Origin: Bifidobacterium pseudolongum subsp. pseudolongum DSM 20099
Lineage (GTDB): Bacteria; Actinomycetota; Actinomycetes; Actinomycetales; Bifidobacteriaceae
Assembly (NCBI RefSeq): GCF_000771225.1
Contig: NZ_JDTZ01000002.1
Span: 124,001-188,000 of the forward strand
Length of the DNA: 64,000 bases
Direction of reading: 5' to 3'
Numbering within the stretch: the stretch's first letter is position 1; each line of letters begins with the position of its first letter. Position numbers and translations under genes: made by a program. A model generated the notes under the pieces. It was given only the letters and a program-made list of their open reading frames with translations. It was not told where the DNA came from and ran no database searches. Below are positions 41,299 to 50,609 of the stretch, piece by piece.

Positions 41299-42540
41299 AT
41301 GGCGCATGAGATCGAAGTTTACGGCGATGATGACGGATTCATGCTTCTTGGCGATTCCGCAGATATTCGACAGGCTTTAGCCGAACTTCAGATTGAAGAG
41401 AATCACACTATCGATATCGGCAAAGCCGCGATATTGAAAAATGCACATCGTGCTGTGAAGTTGTTCGGGAAAATGCAAAAACGTTCAGGACGCTGGGTGA
41501 AATTCACCAAGGAATCTGCGGAAAAAGCTCAGAAATACGGCTTGCTGCGCAATAAATCAACTGGCAATTTCATGGGAGTAATAGGCCAAGCGGCCAAAGG
41601 TGGCATCAAGGGTAACGTACAGTTTGAGACAATGGTAGAAGTATTCACACCCGACAAGGTAGCGAATATCGAGATGCTCATGCTGACGCTTGCCCTAGAG
41701 CAGGCCATGAAAGAGATGACTGACTACCTCAAGCAGATTGATGCTAAAGTCGATCAGGTATTGCGACAGCAAAAGAACGCCGAACTGGCAAAATTCCTCA
41801 GCGTTGCAGGTTTGGCCACGGAGGCCGAAAAAGAATTGCAACACATAGGCAGCCTTTCAGACGCAACTTGGGACCAGTTGAGCAACAGTGCCCAAACGGT
41901 GAATGAAGTGCAGCAGTATTCACTGCTTCAGCTCAAAGACATCACAGAGAAGATTAATTCTGCAGCGGATACCCGATCCGCCAAAGACGTATTGACAACC
42001 GTTCGTCCACGCATCGGGGAATGGCTTGCCGTCGCCGCAGATTGTCTTCGCATGCGGGATCGAATAGACATGCTTAAGGTGCAGCGGTTTATCGATATGG
42101 GCATCGAACCAGATCTCTTGAGCAAGCATCGGTTCGTCATCACAGAAAACCGTCGCGCACGCTATCGATCACTAACCGATACCACTGCCAACTTGCAGCA
42201 AGCCATCAAAAACGTCGTGCAAGGCAAAGATGATACCATGCGCGTTATTCTCCTGCCAATGGATGCGCCTGTTGTGGTGCGTGAAGGCAATGCGATCGCG
42301 AGCGCCCTCGCTCGATTCGACAAGGCGCTAGGAAAGGAATATGCGGTTCCGCGCTTCAACGAAAAACAGTGGGATCAGGCAATGGGTGAGGTCGGACAGG
42401 CCATTGCGGACGGCACGGGGCAACTCATGCACTACGCCGAGGGGATTTTTGGCGAGGGCACCAAGCAGATTGGGAATGTCGCCAACGAGGCTGGAGATCA
42501 GATCAAAAAAGTATTTGGGAATTTCCCGAAATTGTGGTGA
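41299..42540 (+). CDS. Helical cytosolic protein of unknown function
   Basis: A 413-residue protein I do not recognise. I chose the ATG at 41299 (MAHEIEVYGDDDGFMLLG) because GAGAGAGGACC lies before it; the frame extends to 41140 without support. It appears mostly helical, with a likely coiled coil about 120-165 (ALEQAMKEMTDYLKQIDAKV) and no clear membrane segment. The C-terminus is Gly-rich and amphipathic (GEGTKQIGNVANEAGDQIKK). It is AT-rich like its neighbours and lies just after the XRE regulator on the same strand. A bidirectional hairpin ends it. Phage-related or membrane-stress roles are possible but unsupported. Confidence 0.6.
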   Translation: MAHEIEVYGDDDGFMLLGDSADIRQALAELQIEENHTIDIGKAAILKNAHRAVKLFGKMQKRSGRWVKFTKESAEKAQKYGLLRNKSTGNFMGVIGQAAKGGIKGNVQFETMVEVFTPDKVANIEMLMLTLALEQAMKEMTDYLKQIDAKVDQVLRQQKNAELAKFLSVAGLATEAEKELQHIGSLSDATWDQLSNSAQTVNEVQQYSLLQLKDITEKINSAADTRSAKDVLTTVRPRIGEWLAVAADCLRMRDRIDMLKVQRFIDMGIEPDLLSKHRFVITENRRARYRSLTDTTANLQQAIKNVVQGKDDTMRVILLPMDAPVVVREGNAIASALARFDKALGKEYAVPRFNEKQWDQAMGEVGQAIADGTGQLMHYAEGIFGEGTKQIGNVANEAGDQIKKVFGNFPKLW

Positions 42541-42609
42541 CAGACGCTCGTCTTGTCTCCTTTCCGACGCTGGCGCAGGCGCAGCCCAGCTCACATAAGC
42601 ACATGAATA

Positions 42610-42659
42610 CGGCCTTTCGTGGAATCCATCACACCGTCAATGGATCTCACGAAAGGCCG
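42610..42659. terminator. Bidirectional hairpin between convergent genes
   Basis: 20-base arms (42610-42629 and 42640-42659) match at 18 positions around a 10-base loop. It lies between the stops of the unknown helical gene and the DUF4230-like gene and can end both. Confidence 0.8.
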
Positions 42660-42684
42660 CGATATGCACGTTCCATCACCGTAT

Positions 42685-43302
42685 TCAGTCCTCCTCAGCC
42701 TGTTTGAATATGAAGTTGAGCTTCGCATCCGGACTGACGCTCCGTACGATGGATGTATAGAATGATTCCGCTTGATCCTCGAGTATGTCGCGGTTCTTCT
42801 CGACATACTCGCTCCTCGCCTTGTCGGACAGAATCTCGTTGATCATATTGGCCGTATCGATCTGCGGGGTGCCAAAACTCAATGCACCATTCTGATCGAC
42901 CACCGTACGGTATTCAGGGTGGTCATACCCGATGAACTTGAATTCGGGAATCGTGATGTCGTATGTATTATCACTGGCTGGCTCAATAACAACGTCTTTG
43001 CCGTCGAATCCGAGTTTGGCATCAAACGAATATTGGATGAACTGCGCGCGCTCGGTACCAGGAATCTCCATATTGAAGAAATGGCTTTTGTTTTCTTTTG
43101 ATTTTATTCCAGTGATGCCGAGACGAAGCAAAGACACCTCTTTAGTCTGTTCCATCGCATGAATCACCTGCGTGTCAGTGGATTTAGAACTGCTTGAGAG
43201 GACTGCCGGAATGCCCGGAACCGCCCCATACAAGACGGCGACAATGGCTGCACCTACTACAACAGCGCCAATACACGTCGTGATCTTCTTGATCACACCC
43301 AT
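42685..43302 (-). CDS. DUF4230-like single-span membrane protein
   Basis: A 205-residue protein. It begins MGVIKKITTCIGAVVVGAAI, an N-terminal membrane anchor, followed by an extracytoplasmic domain. The domain has FIQYSFDAKLGFDGKDVVI, then YDITIPEFKFIGYDHPE, and a helical end (DILEDQAESFYTSIVRSVSP) that resembles DUF4230 proteins of Gram-positives. The function of that family is unknown. A GGAGG site is nine bases before the ATG at 43302, so I prefer it to the ATG at 43308. A minus-strand -10 (TATGAT, 43484-43489) would give a leader of about 175 bases. Confidence 0.6.
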   Translation of the reverse strand: MGVIKKITTCIGAVVVGAAIVAVLYGAVPGIPAVLSSSSKSTDTQVIHAMEQTKEVSLLRLGITGIKSKENKSHFFNMEIPGTERAQFIQYSFDAKLGFDGKDVVIEPASDNTYDITIPEFKFIGYDHPEYRTVVDQNGALSFGTPQIDTANMINEILSDKARSEYVEKNRDILEDQAESFYTSIVRSVSPDAKLNFIFKQAEED

Positions 43303-43618
43303 ATGCATGGACCTCCATCCAATATGGAATGATGCGGCACCGCCCACCGCATATCATGGATACCCACATCTGCTGTGCCGTATCCATCCGCGGCAAGGTC
43401 CATTCGACCGCTTCATCCTTTCTTCTACCTGAACACGATGAAGGCCCCTCTCTGCATGCTCCATCGCCATTGATTGCGATGGTATCATACTTCGCTCGGC
43501 CTCATGCCCCACAGGGAGATTGGCGAGACAATGCACGCAAGCACATCCAATGGTGTCCTCACCCAGCACCGAACCTATAAGCGCACTGTGCAGAATCGAA
43601 GTTTCATTAGCGATCCAT
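43303..43618. other. Intergenic region with candidate promoter and palindrome
   Basis: About 316 bases between the GTPase stop and the DUF4230-like start. On the minus strand TATGAT (43484-43489) could be a -10, with the palindrome CCATCGC/GCGATGG (43461-43482) directly downstream, where an operator could lie. No gene is seen here. Confidence 0.4.
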
Positions 43619-44842
43619 TCAATGCTTGCGGTTGAGGAACGCGGCCTTGACCAGTTCGATGATCATCTGCCGCATGTCTTTGCCGCCACCGGCTTGGGAC
43701 GCTTGCGCGATGCCGCTGACTTTTCCGAGGAATCCTTCTCCGAACTGCTCTTCCATCAGATGCTGCACCCAGCCGATGTCGCGCACGCTCCGCTGGCCGG
43801 TATACACCTGTTCGAACGCGATCACCGCGCCCTCGCCGAGCGCCGCGATGATGCTCGCCGCCACAATCGCATTGAGCACACTGGCGGCGATATTGATGCC
43901 TGGAATCGCCTTGATCGCACTGATCGCCGAATGAGCCACCACGCCCGCAGTGCCCACCTGCACAATCGAATCGAGGAATTGCTTGGAATCCTCATCGCGG
44001 TCAATCTCATACAGGCGCGCCAATCCGTTGAGCTCGGCGAGCTCGAGCGGCGAGAGCACGAGCGAATCAGCAATCGGAATCGGCACTGCGCCCACGGTCG
44101 CACCGGCCGCCACGCTCGCCCCAATCAGGCCTTGCGCAAGCACGCGCTTGCGGGTGAGTTTGAACTGCATCAGGTCGTGCGCGCCGCCCTGCATGCCTTC
44201 GGGCATCGCGCGCATCGTCGCGTCGATCAGGTCGGTGATGCCTTCCGGCGGCGCGAACGCCGTCTCGTTGATCACGAATGTCTGCGCGACGACCGGCACG
44301 ATCGCGCGCAGGTTGCGTTCCACACGCTGCCCGTGGAACGCCTGCCGCACCATCTCGATGTTGCGCGCGCGATCTGCCTGCGAATACGACTTGGTGATGA
44401 CGGCGATGATCGGCACAGACTTCCACATCGCGATCGAGTTGGAGAAGTTGCGGATCGTCTCTGGGAACAGCTTCGCCGCCGTGCCATCCACACAGAACCA
44501 AATCACGTTGATGCGGCTGTTCTCATTGCCCTCTTGCGCACTCGACCGCGACCATTTGCGTACGGCGTGGATTGCGCGCAGACTCTTGATCGGCGAAGGT
44601 TCGAATCCGATGGAGTCGATGACACGGAACGGCACCGATGGACTTGCGTAGATGGCAAGCTCCTCGGTTGTGCCACGCGTGCCGAAACTGGTCTTGGCGA
44701 TGTCATCGCCGATCACGGCGTTGATGAGCGTCGATTTGCCCACGCCGGAATTCCCCAGCACGAGCACGTTGCCTTTATGGACCGGCTGCTGGGGTGCAGG
44801 GGCGGGCTGCACGTCGATTACATGGCCGTTGTCGTATGTCAT
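43619..44842 (-). CDS. DUF697-type GTPase
   Basis: A 407-residue P-loop GTPase. G1 is LGNSGVGKSTLINAVIG, the G2 region is TSFGTRGTTEE, G3 is RVIDSIGFEPS, and the G4 position reads TKSYSQAD, a departure from NKxD. The C-terminal half has Gly/Ala/Ile-rich helices (VAAGATVGAVPIPIADSLVL, INIAASVLNAIVAASIIAAL) of the DUF697/YcjF kind that contact membranes. I chose the ATG at 44842 (MTYDNGHVID). TATGAT ends six bases before it with no ribosome site, so the mRNA is probably leaderless. The role is unknown; relatives act in membrane or stress responses. Confidence 0.75.
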   Translation of the reverse strand: MTYDNGHVIDVQPAPAPQQPVHKGNVLVLGNSGVGKSTLINAVIGDDIAKTSFGTRGTTEELAIYASPSVPFRVIDSIGFEPSPIKSLRAIHAVRKWSRSSAQEGNENSRINVIWFCVDGTAAKLFPETIRNFSNSIAMWKSVPIIAVITKSYSQADRARNIEMVRQAFHGQRVERNLRAIVPVVAQTFVINETAFAPPEGITDLIDATMRAMPEGMQGGAHDLMQFKLTRKRVLAQGLIGASVAAGATVGAVPIPIADSLVLSPLELAELNGLARLYEIDRDEDSKQFLDSIVQVGTAGVVAHSAISAIKAIPGINIAASVLNAIVAASIIAALGEGAVIAFEQVYTGQRSVRDIGWVQHLMEEQFGEGFLGKVSGIAQASQAGGGKDMRQMIIELVKAAFLNRKH

Positions 44843-44933
44843 GCGGTTATCATAGGCACATCGCATACGGCTGCGCCCTTGGCGTTTTCACGTCAAGGGC
44901 GCAGCATTCGGTGGAGGGGCAGTGCCCCACAGG

Positions 44934-45518
44934 TCACTTGTCTTGTGAAGAGTCCGAGCTGTCTTCGTCCGAACTGGTTCGGCCGGCTGTGCGATCGGCT
45001 TCCTTCTGCCGCTCCTCGGCCTGCTTCTTCGCCTCCTCGGCGCTGCGCGGAATGCCGGCGAGCTCAGAGCCCGTGGCTTCCTTCATGCGCTTGTCGACTT
45101 TGTCGATGACCTCGTCGAAGTACTTCTCCTGTTCGGGGGTGAGCTTCGAATTGCTCACGGCGTCGAACTGCGCCATCATGTCGTCGAAGCCCGCGAGCCA
45201 ATCGGTATACTCCTTGGCCTTCGATGCCGGCATGCCGTCCTGGCTGTTGAGCATCTCCGCGAAATCGGCGTACTTCATCATGAAGTCCTCGTAATTGCGG
45301 ATGACCTCCATCGGATCGGTCGTGGACGGCGTGACCGTGGTGGATTCCGAGGGAGACGGCGACGCCTCCGCCGCCACCGTCTCGGCCGAAGCCTGCGGCT
45401 CAGCGCCACGCTGCGGCAGATGGAACACGAACACCGCCACACATGCCGCCACGACGGCCACGACAACACCAATGATGCCGATGATCCACGCCGTTTTCTT
45501 GGATTGCGCTCGCTGCAT
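44934..45518 (-). CDS. Membrane-anchored acidic protein of unknown function
   Basis: A 194-residue protein. A short basic N-terminus and one hydrophobic segment (about 10-33, AWIIGIIGVVVAVVAACVAV) anchor it, followed by a Ser/Thr/Pro-rich spacer (about 45-68). A helical domain (about 70-165, MEVIRNYEDFMMKYADFAEM) and a charged tail (ERQKEADRTAGRTSSDEDSS) complete it. The domain resembles a small family of actinobacterial and Gram-positive surface proteins without a known function. GGGAG precedes the ATG. It lies upstream of the GTPase in the same direction, 91 bases apart. Confidence 0.65.
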   Translation of the reverse strand: MQRAQSKKTAWIIGIIGVVVAVVAACVAVFVFHLPQRGAEPQASAETVAAEASPSPSESTTVTPSTTDPMEVIRNYEDFMMKYADFAEMLNSQDGMPASKAKEYTDWLAGFDDMMAQFDAVSNSKLTPEQEKYFDEVIDKVDKRMKEATGSELAGIPRSAEEAKKQAEERQKEADRTAGRTSSDEDSSDSSQDK

Positions 45519-45653
45519 CTCAACTCCCTGACATCGTTTGCAAAACTAGTACGATCACGTAATTCCATGGTAGCAACGAACAACGCCCACCACCAGCGTA
45601 CAACGCAGAAAATCCACCAAAATACACACGAAATTCACGTCTTGCGTTGCTCG

Positions 45654-46079
45654 TTATACTTCACTCAGCTCAATGCGCACGATGTCAACCACGGGAACTA
45701 CTCTGCCGTCCGCCATCTCGAGCGCATTGGTTTCGGCATGGTATTTCACCACCACACCGCCTTCAATGCACTGGTATTCCCCGCCGGCGCCCTCGTCATC
45801 CATACGGAAAAAGGTCATATCCACGCGCGGGCGCTCACCCAAATGCGCCAATACCGCCGCGAGTCGCGCATTGAGCGCCTCCTGCGCGTCTTCGCCCAGT
45901 TCGATATGCCGCTGGCGCACCTTGGCCGTCTCCCGAAGCAGGTCCTCATACCCGGCCAACGCCGCGAACGGCATGAATTGCGCGGCGCGCTGCTCCATGG
46001 CCATGGGCCGGTGCCGTTTGGATTGATGATGCGGCATGTCGATGATGTCGTCGTACCGGTGGGTGTTTTCGATGTTCAT
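45654..46079 (-). CDS. YolD-like protein
   Basis: A 141-residue protein with the YolD-family core RPMAMEQRAAQFMPFAALAG, followed by YEDLLRETAKVRQRHIELGE and a beta-rich end. YolD-like proteins are typically encoded beside Y-family DNA polymerases of the UmuC type in Gram-positives, and a role as a small partner is assumed. Its ATG overlaps the polymerase stop codon (ATGA), so the two are translated together and share the LexA-controlled promoter. Confidence 0.8.
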   Translation of the reverse strand: MNIENTHRYDDIIDMPHHQSKRHRPMAMEQRAAQFMPFAALAGYEDLLRETAKVRQRHIELGEDAQEALNARLAAVLAHLGERPRVDMTFFRMDDEGAGGEYQCIEGGVVVKYHAETNALEMADGRVVPVVDIVRIELSEV

Positions 46080-47617
46080 GCCGCATGGCCCCCTATCTGC
46101 CGGTTGCGTTCCACGCCCGTGGCGCCTTCTTCGAGGTTGAGGCCCTTGATCACCGCGTTGCCACCGAACCGCTCTTTGACATGCAGCAACGTCTCTTGCA
46201 TCTTCATCTCACGCTCCTCCTGCCGTGTGCGACTCTCATCACTGCGGCCCCCTTCATCCTGCACAAGGAACGAGAACAGGTCGGGCTGCTCGGTCTCGGC
46301 GGCACTAGCCCCACTCACATCCCCCGGATCATGCACGGCATGCACCTGCGATGCCTCCACATTGAGCCGCCGCACGAGCAGCGAGCTGTCGACGATGCGG
46401 TCGTACAGCGAGCCAATCGCCTCGCGCAACACCGAGGACGCGGCCGTGCGCCGCCCCAGATTCAATGATCCATGCGCGCTTTTGGGGCGCCGGCGGCCGT
46501 ATCGATCTCGCGAGACCGGCCCGGTGTACCCCGCCGCGCCCGGCTGATCCAGACTCGTCACGTCGTACCCCACCGACAAAGTCACCTGACTGGTCAGGAT
46601 GCCACGCTTGACCATGCCCAACGCCAGTTGATCCGCCATCTCGCAGGCCACGATACGTGCATGCTCCCAGTCGTACGGCTCATGGAGCACCTGCCCCGAC
46701 CCCATGCTGGAATGCTCCGGCCGGTATTGCTTGACGTCGGCAATCGTGCTTGGTTCCCATCCCCATGCGTGATCGATGAGCAGCTCGGCGTTCACACCAA
46801 ACAGCCGGTATAGCAGGTCTTCATTGTAATAAGAATCGGCACCACCCACCGAGCACCGTGCCACATCGCCCATCGTCAACAGTCCGTGGCGCTCCAATTG
46901 ACGCGCGGTGCCCGGACCCACACGCCAGAAATCGGTGAGAGGCCGGTGAGCCCACAACAGCCGCCGGTACGCCGCCTCGTCGAGCTGCGCGATGCGCGCT
47001 CCGTCAGCCCCGGCAGCGGTGTGCTTCGCCACGATGTCCATAGCGACTTTGGCCAGATAGAGGTTGGTGCCTATGCCTGCGGTGGCCGTGATGCCGGTTT
47101 CCGCATAGATGCCGGCCACGATGCGCCGCGCAAGCTCATGGGCGCTGCCTCCCGCGAACCGCAAGTACCGCGTGGCGTCGATGAACACCTCATCGATCGA
47201 ATACACATGGATGTCCTCTTGCGCGGCGAACCGCAGATAGATGCCATAGATGCGCGCACTCACATCAAGGTAGTACGCCATGCGCGGTTTGGCGGTGACG
47301 TACGCAAGCGCCAAACCGGGCGAGGCCGCCAACTCCGCGGCATGCACGGAGGACCCTGAAAAGCGGTGCCCAAGTGCGCGCAACCGCCGCGCCTCGTTGA
47401 CCTGCGCCACACGCTGCTCGACCTCGAACAGACGCGGACGCCCACCGATGCCGACGGCCTTGAGCGATGGAGAGACCGCAAGACAGATGGTCTTGCTCGT
47501 CCGGCTTGCATCAGCCACCACCAGGTTCGTGTCCAGCGGATCGAGCCCCCTCGCCACACACTCGGCCGAGGCATAGAACGATTTGAGGTCTATGGCTAGG
47601 TACGTGCGGTCTGTCAT
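46076..47617 (-). CDS. Y-family translesion DNA polymerase (UmuC-like)
   Basis: A 513-residue error-prone polymerase. Catalytic motifs: TYLAIDLKSFYASAEC (first metal Asp) and YSIDEVFIDATRYL (Asp-Glu pair). The helix-hairpin-helix region is PLTDFWRVGPGTARQLERHG, followed by the little-finger domain (ILTSQVTLSVGYDVTSL). The C-terminal about 70 residues are polar and contain QPDLFSFL, a likely sliding-clamp contact. The ATG at 47635 lies inside the LexA box, so I chose the ATG at 47617 (MTDRTYLAI). An ATGA overlap joins it to the YolD gene. Expressed as part of the SOS response, judging from the operator. Confidence 0.9.
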   Translation of the reverse strand: MTDRTYLAIDLKSFYASAECVARGLDPLDTNLVVADASRTSKTICLAVSPSLKAVGIGGRPRLFEVEQRVAQVNEARRLRALGHRFSGSSVHAAELAASPGLALAYVTAKPRMAYYLDVSARIYGIYLRFAAQEDIHVYSIDEVFIDATRYLRFAGGSAHELARRIVAGIYAETGITATAGIGTNLYLAKVAMDIVAKHTAAGADGARIAQLDEAAYRRLLWAHRPLTDFWRVGPGTARQLERHGLLTMGDVARCSVGGADSYYNEDLLYRLFGVNAELLIDHAWGWEPSTIADVKQYRPEHSSMGSGQVLHEPYDWEHARIVACEMADQLALGMVKRGILTSQVTLSVGYDVTSLDQPGAAGYTGPVSRDRYGRRRPKSAHGSLNLGRRTAASSVLREAIGSLYDRIVDSSLLVRRLNVEASQVHAVHDPGDVSGASAAETEQPDLFSFLVQDEGGRSDESRTRQEEREMKMQETLLHVKERFGGNAVIKGLNLEEGATGVERNRQIGGHAA

Positions 47618-47628
47618 GGCAGCATTTT

Positions 47629-47642
47629 CGAACACCTGTTCG
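47629..47642. promoter_or_regulatory. LexA/SOS box
   Basis: On the minus strand CGAACAGGTGTTCG, an exact match to the Gram-positive/actinobacterial LexA pattern CGAAC-N4-GTTCG, inside the larger palindrome CATTTTCGAAC/GTTCGAAAATG. It lies 12 bases upstream of the polymerase start. Confidence 0.9.
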
Positions 47643-47780
47643 AAAATGTCGAATCACCGGCGCGTCGGGCCGGCCAGTCACACGAGCCATCCCGATGCCC
47701 CACACCACCGCACGTCCACGATACGAACTCACCGCCTCTGGTTTTTTGTTGGAACTCCGCCATTTTGCGCATTGCTCCGG

Positions 47781-47809
47781 TTGGCAATGTAGCGCGCGCT
47801 TGCTAGGGT
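47781..47809 (+). promoter_or_regulatory. Promoter of purF
   Basis: TTGGCA (47781-47786) and TAGGGT (47804-47809) with exactly 17 bases between them. RNA would begin near 47816, about 45 bases before the TTG start of purF. No purine riboswitch fold was recognised. Confidence 0.65.
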
Positions 47810-47860
47810 TTATCTCGTAGCGAATCCCTTTCTCCATACTTTTCCGGAAGGAGCTCCAGC

Positions 47861-49411
47861 TTGTCAGCTGAACTCGAAGAGATCCACGAAGAATGCGGTA
47901 TTTTTGGCGTCTGGGGTCATCCGGATGCGGCTCGACTCACCTATTTCGGTCTGCATGCGCTGCAGCACCGCGGGCAGGAGGGCGCCGGCATCGTGGCCAA
48001 CGACCACGGCCATCTTTCCGGGCATCGTGGGCTCGGCCTGCTCACACAGGTGTTTCAGAACGAAAAAGACATCGAAAAACTCAAGGGCGAACATGCGATC
48101 GGCCATGTCCGCTACGCGACCGCCGGCTCCGGCGGCATCGACAACATCCAGCCGTTCATCTTCCGTTTCCATGATGGCGACATGGCGCTGTGCCACAACG
48201 GCAATCTGACGAACTGCTTCTCGCTGCGCCGTGCGCTCGAGGACGAAGGCGCCATCTTCCATTCGAATTCCGACACCGAGGTGCTCATGCACCTGATTCG
48301 CCGCTCGGTGCGCAGCACGGTCATCGACAAGCTGCAGGAAGCCCTCAACACCGTGCACGGTGGATTCGCGTACCTGATCATGACAGAGAACGAGATGATC
48401 GGCGCGCTCGACCCCAACGGCTTCCGCCCGCTCTCCCTGGGCCGCATGTCGAACGGCGCCTATGTGCTCGCCTCCGAGACCTGCGCGCTCGACGTTGTGG
48501 GTGCAGAACGCATCCGCGACATCCAACCGGGCGAGATGATCGTGATCAACGACGAGGGCTACCGCATCATCACCTACACGAGCAACACGCAGCTCTCGAT
48601 CTGCTCGATGGAGTTCATCTACTTCGCACGCCCCGACTCGGACATCTACGGCGTGAACGTGCATTCGGCGCGCAAGCGCATGGGCGCGCGCCTGGCCCAG
48701 GAGGCCCCGGTGGACGCCGACATGGTGATCGGCGTGCCGAACTCCTCGCTTTCCGCGGCCTCGGGCTATGCGGAGGAATCCGGACTGCCCAATGAGATGG
48801 GCCTGATCAAGAACCAGTACGTGGCGCGCACATTCATCCAGCCCACGCAGGCGCTGCGCGAACAGGGCGTGCGCATGAAGCTCTCCGCCGTCAAATCGGT
48901 CGTCAAGGGCAAGCGCATCATCGTCATCGACGATTCGATTGTGCGCGGCACCACGTCACGGCGCATCGTGCAGATCCTCAAAGAGGCGGGCGCGGCCGAA
49001 GTGCACATGCGCATCAGCTCACCGCCGCTGAAATACCCGTGCTTCTACGGCATCGACATCTCGACGACGCAGGAGCTCATCGCCGCGAAGAAATCGGTCG
49101 AGGAGATCCGCGAGTTCATCGGCGCGGATTCGCTCGCGTTCCTCTCCGTGGACGGCCTGATCGAGTCGATCGGCCTGCACGCCGACGCCCCGTACGGCGG
49201 CCTGTGCGTCGCGTACTTCAACGGCGACTACCCCACCGCGCTCGACGATTACGAGCAGGACTTCCTCGATTCTCTCTCCCCCGACGACCTGGTGCGCCTG
49301 CCGGGTTACGACCACCAGAAGACGATGTACGAGGGCACCGAATACACGCACAAAGTGAACGGTCGGCACGCTTCGGTCGATCCGACCGACTACTGCATCG
49401 CGAACGAATGA
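47861..49411 (+). CDS. purF: Amidophosphoribosyltransferase PurF
   Basis: A 516-residue enzyme catalysing the first committed step of purine synthesis, PRPP and glutamine to phosphoribosylamine. The glutaminase Cys follows a short propeptide, [41 protein letters not shown] and the PRPP loop [15 protein letters not shown] are present. The start is TTG at 47861 with AAGGAG seven bases upstream. A terminator lies between purF and purM. Regulation by purines is likely, but no operator was identified. Confidence 0.96.
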   Translation: MSAELEEIHEECGIFGVWGHPDAARLTYFGLHALQHRGQEGAGIVANDHGHLSGHRGLGLLTQVFQNEKDIEKLKGEHAIGHVRYATAGSGGIDNIQPFIFRFHDGDMALCHNGNLTNCFSLRRALEDEGAIFHSNSDTEVLMHLIRRSVRSTVIDKLQEALNTVHGGFAYLIMTENEMIGALDPNGFRPLSLGRMSNGAYVLASETCALDVVGAERIRDIQPGEMIVINDEGYRIITYTSNTQLSICSMEFIYFARPDSDIYGVNVHSARKRMGARLAQEAPVDADMVIGVPNSSLSAASGYAEESGLPNEMGLIKNQYVARTFIQPTQALREQGVRMKLSAVKSVVKGKRIIVIDDSIVRGTTSRRIVQILKEAGAAEVHMRISSPPLKYPCFYGIDISTTQELIAAKKSVEEIREFIGADSLAFLSVDGLIESIGLHADAPYGGLCVAYFNGDYPTALDDYEQDFLDSLSPDDLVRLPGYDHQKTMYEGTEYTHKVNGRHASVDPTDYCIANE

Positions 49412-49413
49412 TC

Positions 49414-49451
49414 CACGGGACCGGCTGGCCGCGCGCGCAGCCGGTCCCGTG
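49414..49451 (+). terminator. Hairpin between purF and purM
   Basis: A perfect 14-bp stem CACGGGACCGGCTG/CAGCCGGTCCCGTG with a 10-base loop, two bases after the purF stop, followed by CCTTGTTC. May reduce read-through into purM. Confidence 0.75.
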
Positions 49452-49519
49452 CCTTGTTCGCGCGCCCCACCGGTCCGCAAGCCATCCCAACGGCATACCA
49501 AGTTCAAGAAAGGTCGAAC

Positions 49520-50554
49520 ATGCCACAAGCATATGAAAACGCTGGCGTCAGCGTCGAAGCGGGATACGAGGTCGTCAAGCGCATCAAGTCGCATGTCGCG
49601 CGCACCGACCGCCTCGGCGTCGTGTCGGGCATCGGAGGGTTCGGAGGACTCTTCGACCTCGCCTCGCTCAACTACAAGGAGCCCGTGCTCATCTCCGGCA
49701 CCGACGGCGTCGGCACCAAGCTCGTGATCGCCAAGCTCATGGGCAAACATGACACGATCGGCGTGGACTGCGTGGCGATGTGCGTCAACGACGTGGTGGC
49801 GCAGGGAGCGCAGCCGCTGTTCTTCCTCGATTACATCGCCTGCGGCAAGAACGACCCGGCCGTGCTCGAACAGGTCGTCTCCGGCGTGGCCGACGGCTGC
49901 GTGCAGGCGGACGCCGCGCTCATCGGCGGCGAGACCGCGGAGATGCCCGGCATGTACGACGAGGATGAGTACGATCTGGCCGGGTTCACCGTGGGCTGCG
50001 TGGAGCGCTCGAAGATCGTGGACGGCTCCGCCATCGCCGAAGGTGACGCGCTGATCGGCCTGCCGTCCACCGGCGTGCACTCCAACGGCTTCTCGCTCGT
50101 GCGCAAGGCGCTGTTCGAGCAGGCCGGTTACACCGTGGAGACGCGCCTGCCCGAGCTCGGCGACCGTACGCTCGGCGACGTGCTGCTCACGCCCACGAAG
50201 ATCTACGTGAAGGCGCTCATGCCACTGTTCGAAGCTGATCTGGTGCACGGCGTGGCGCACATCACGGGCGGTGGATTCATCGAGAACGTGCCGCGCATGC
50301 TGCCCGAGGGCCTCGCCGCGCGCATTGAGCTCGGCTCGTGGCCGGTGCCGCCGATCTTCGACGTGATCGAACGCGCGGGCGACGTGGACCATATGGAGAT
50401 GTTCAACATCTTCAACATGGGCATCGGCATGGTCGTGGCTGTGCCTGCCGACCGCGAGGACGAGGTGATGAACCTGCTCGCGAACGCCGGCGAACAGGGC
50501 TACCGCATCGGATCCGTGGTCGCGCGCGGCAGCGACGATGTGGAGCTCGCCTGA
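49520..50554 (+). CDS. purM: AIR synthetase PurM
   Basis: A 344-residue synthetase that closes the imidazole ring (FGAM to AIR). Family marks: [47 protein letters not shown], and [14 protein letters not shown], followed by [19 protein letters not shown] chose the ATG at 49520 because GAAAGG lies before it; the longer frame to 49454 runs through the terminator. It is followed by purD after 55 bases. Confidence 0.96.
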   Translation: MPQAYENAGVSVEAGYEVVKRIKSHVARTDRLGVVSGIGGFGGLFDLASLNYKEPVLISGTDGVGTKLVIAKLMGKHDTIGVDCVAMCVNDVVAQGAQPLFFLDYIACGKNDPAVLEQVVSGVADGCVQADAALIGGETAEMPGMYDEDEYDLAGFTVGCVERSKIVDGSAIAEGDALIGLPSTGVHSNGFSLVRKALFEQAGYTVETRLPELGDRTLGDVLLTPTKIYVKALMPLFEADLVHGVAHITGGGFIENVPRMLPEGLAARIELGSWPVPPIFDVIERAGDVDHMEMFNIFNMGIGMVVAVPADREDEVMNLLANAGEQGYRIGSVVARGSDDVELA

Positions 50555-50609
50555 CGCGGCATTGACCGACTGTTGATTGATTCCAACAATTCCTGAGGAA
50601 AGAAGCATT

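Noticed and set aside
47643-47860. Purine riboswitch before purF
   Set aside because: No purine aptamer consensus is visible; a plain promoter explains the region.
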